The notes below the pieces were generated by a model, which was given only the letters and a program-made list of their open reading frames with translations, did not search any database and had not been told where the DNA came from. Of a stretch of DNA of 39,861 nt, positions 39,785 through 39,861 are shown piece by piece. How positions within the stretch are numbered: the first letter of the stretch is position 1; each line of letters opens with the position of its first letter. A program made the position numbers and the translations under genes. The DNA is taken from assembly GCA_002482505.1 (NCBI GenBank), contig DLGD01000011.1, forward strand, positions 1 to 39,861, written 5' to 3'. Origin of the DNA: Christensenella sp. UBA7703. Its GTDB lineage: Bacteria; Bacillota; Clostridia; Christensenellales; CAG-138.

Positions 39785-39861
39785 GCGGGAATGGCGGAAT
39801 TGGCAGACGCGCACGGTTCAGGTCCGTGTGAGGGCGACTTCATGCAGGTTCAAGTCCTGTT
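39785..39861 (+). tRNA. tRNA-Leu (CAG), cut by the window end
   Basis: It starts GCGGGAA with a class II D-arm; the anticodon loop TTCAGGT gives CAG. The sequence stops in the T-stem, so the acceptor 3' strand is missing only because the window ends. Confidence 0.9.

Overview
The window looks like chromosomal DNA of a low-to-mid GC Gram-positive bacterium of the class Clostridia. By eye the GC content is a little above 50 percent. The evidence is strong AGGAGG-type ribosome binding sites, several TTG starts, a valine T-box leader, a Bacillus/Clostridium-type SOS box at lexA, a DNA polymerase I whose proofreading domain has lost its motifs, and a miaB-ylbF-mutS-mutL-miaA order resembling Bacillus subtilis. 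I cannot name a species. Nearly all genes are core or metabolic. I see no prophage, CRISPR array, or restriction or toxin cluster.

Layout. (1) 57-5114: a DegV-family lipid-binding protein and a GH36 alpha-galactosidase on the minus strand, the latter divergent from an amino-acid permease. (2) 5241-8904: proA, a Cof-type HAD phosphatase, a ROK sugar kinase and a GNAT acetyltransferase, closed by a strong terminator. (3) 8976-9190: a gene-free stretch in which I infer a small RNA on the minus strand. (4) 9213-11400: a radical SAM protein and an NlpC/P60 cell-wall hydrolase (minus). (5) 11717-16283: an ABC-F ATPase, a protein resembling a degenerate glycerate kinase with an extra N-terminal region, and pyrimidine-nucleoside phosphorylase. 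(6) 16345-23666: polA, coaE, a lytic transglycosylase, lspA, an RluA-type pseudouridine synthase and a DUF885-type lipoprotein, tightly packed. (7) 23673-28041: T-box-controlled valS, then proC and rnhA. (8) 28069-30415: a tyrosine recombinase behind a perfect 34-bp inverted repeat, a 164-bp palindromic MITE-like element, a small cysteine-rich protein, and lexA. (9) 30420-38995 (minus): miaB, ylbF-like, mutS, mutL, miaA and a PLP lyase, probably one operon for tRNA modification and mismatch repair. (10) 39074-39861: a promoter and eight tRNA genes, the last cut off by the window end.

Themes. DNA maintenance is concentrated here (polA, mutS, mutL, lexA, rnhA, a recombinase). So is tRNA biology (valS, miaA, miaB, eight tRNAs). 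Two proline-synthesis genes are present but separated, and proB is absent. The points most worth following are the candidate small RNA with an exposed anti-Shine-Dalgarno sequence, the palindromic element that supplies the stop codons of two converging genes, the inverted repeat over the recombinase promoter, the interleaved SOS promoters of lexA and the cysteine-rich gene, and the glycerate-kinase-like fusion.
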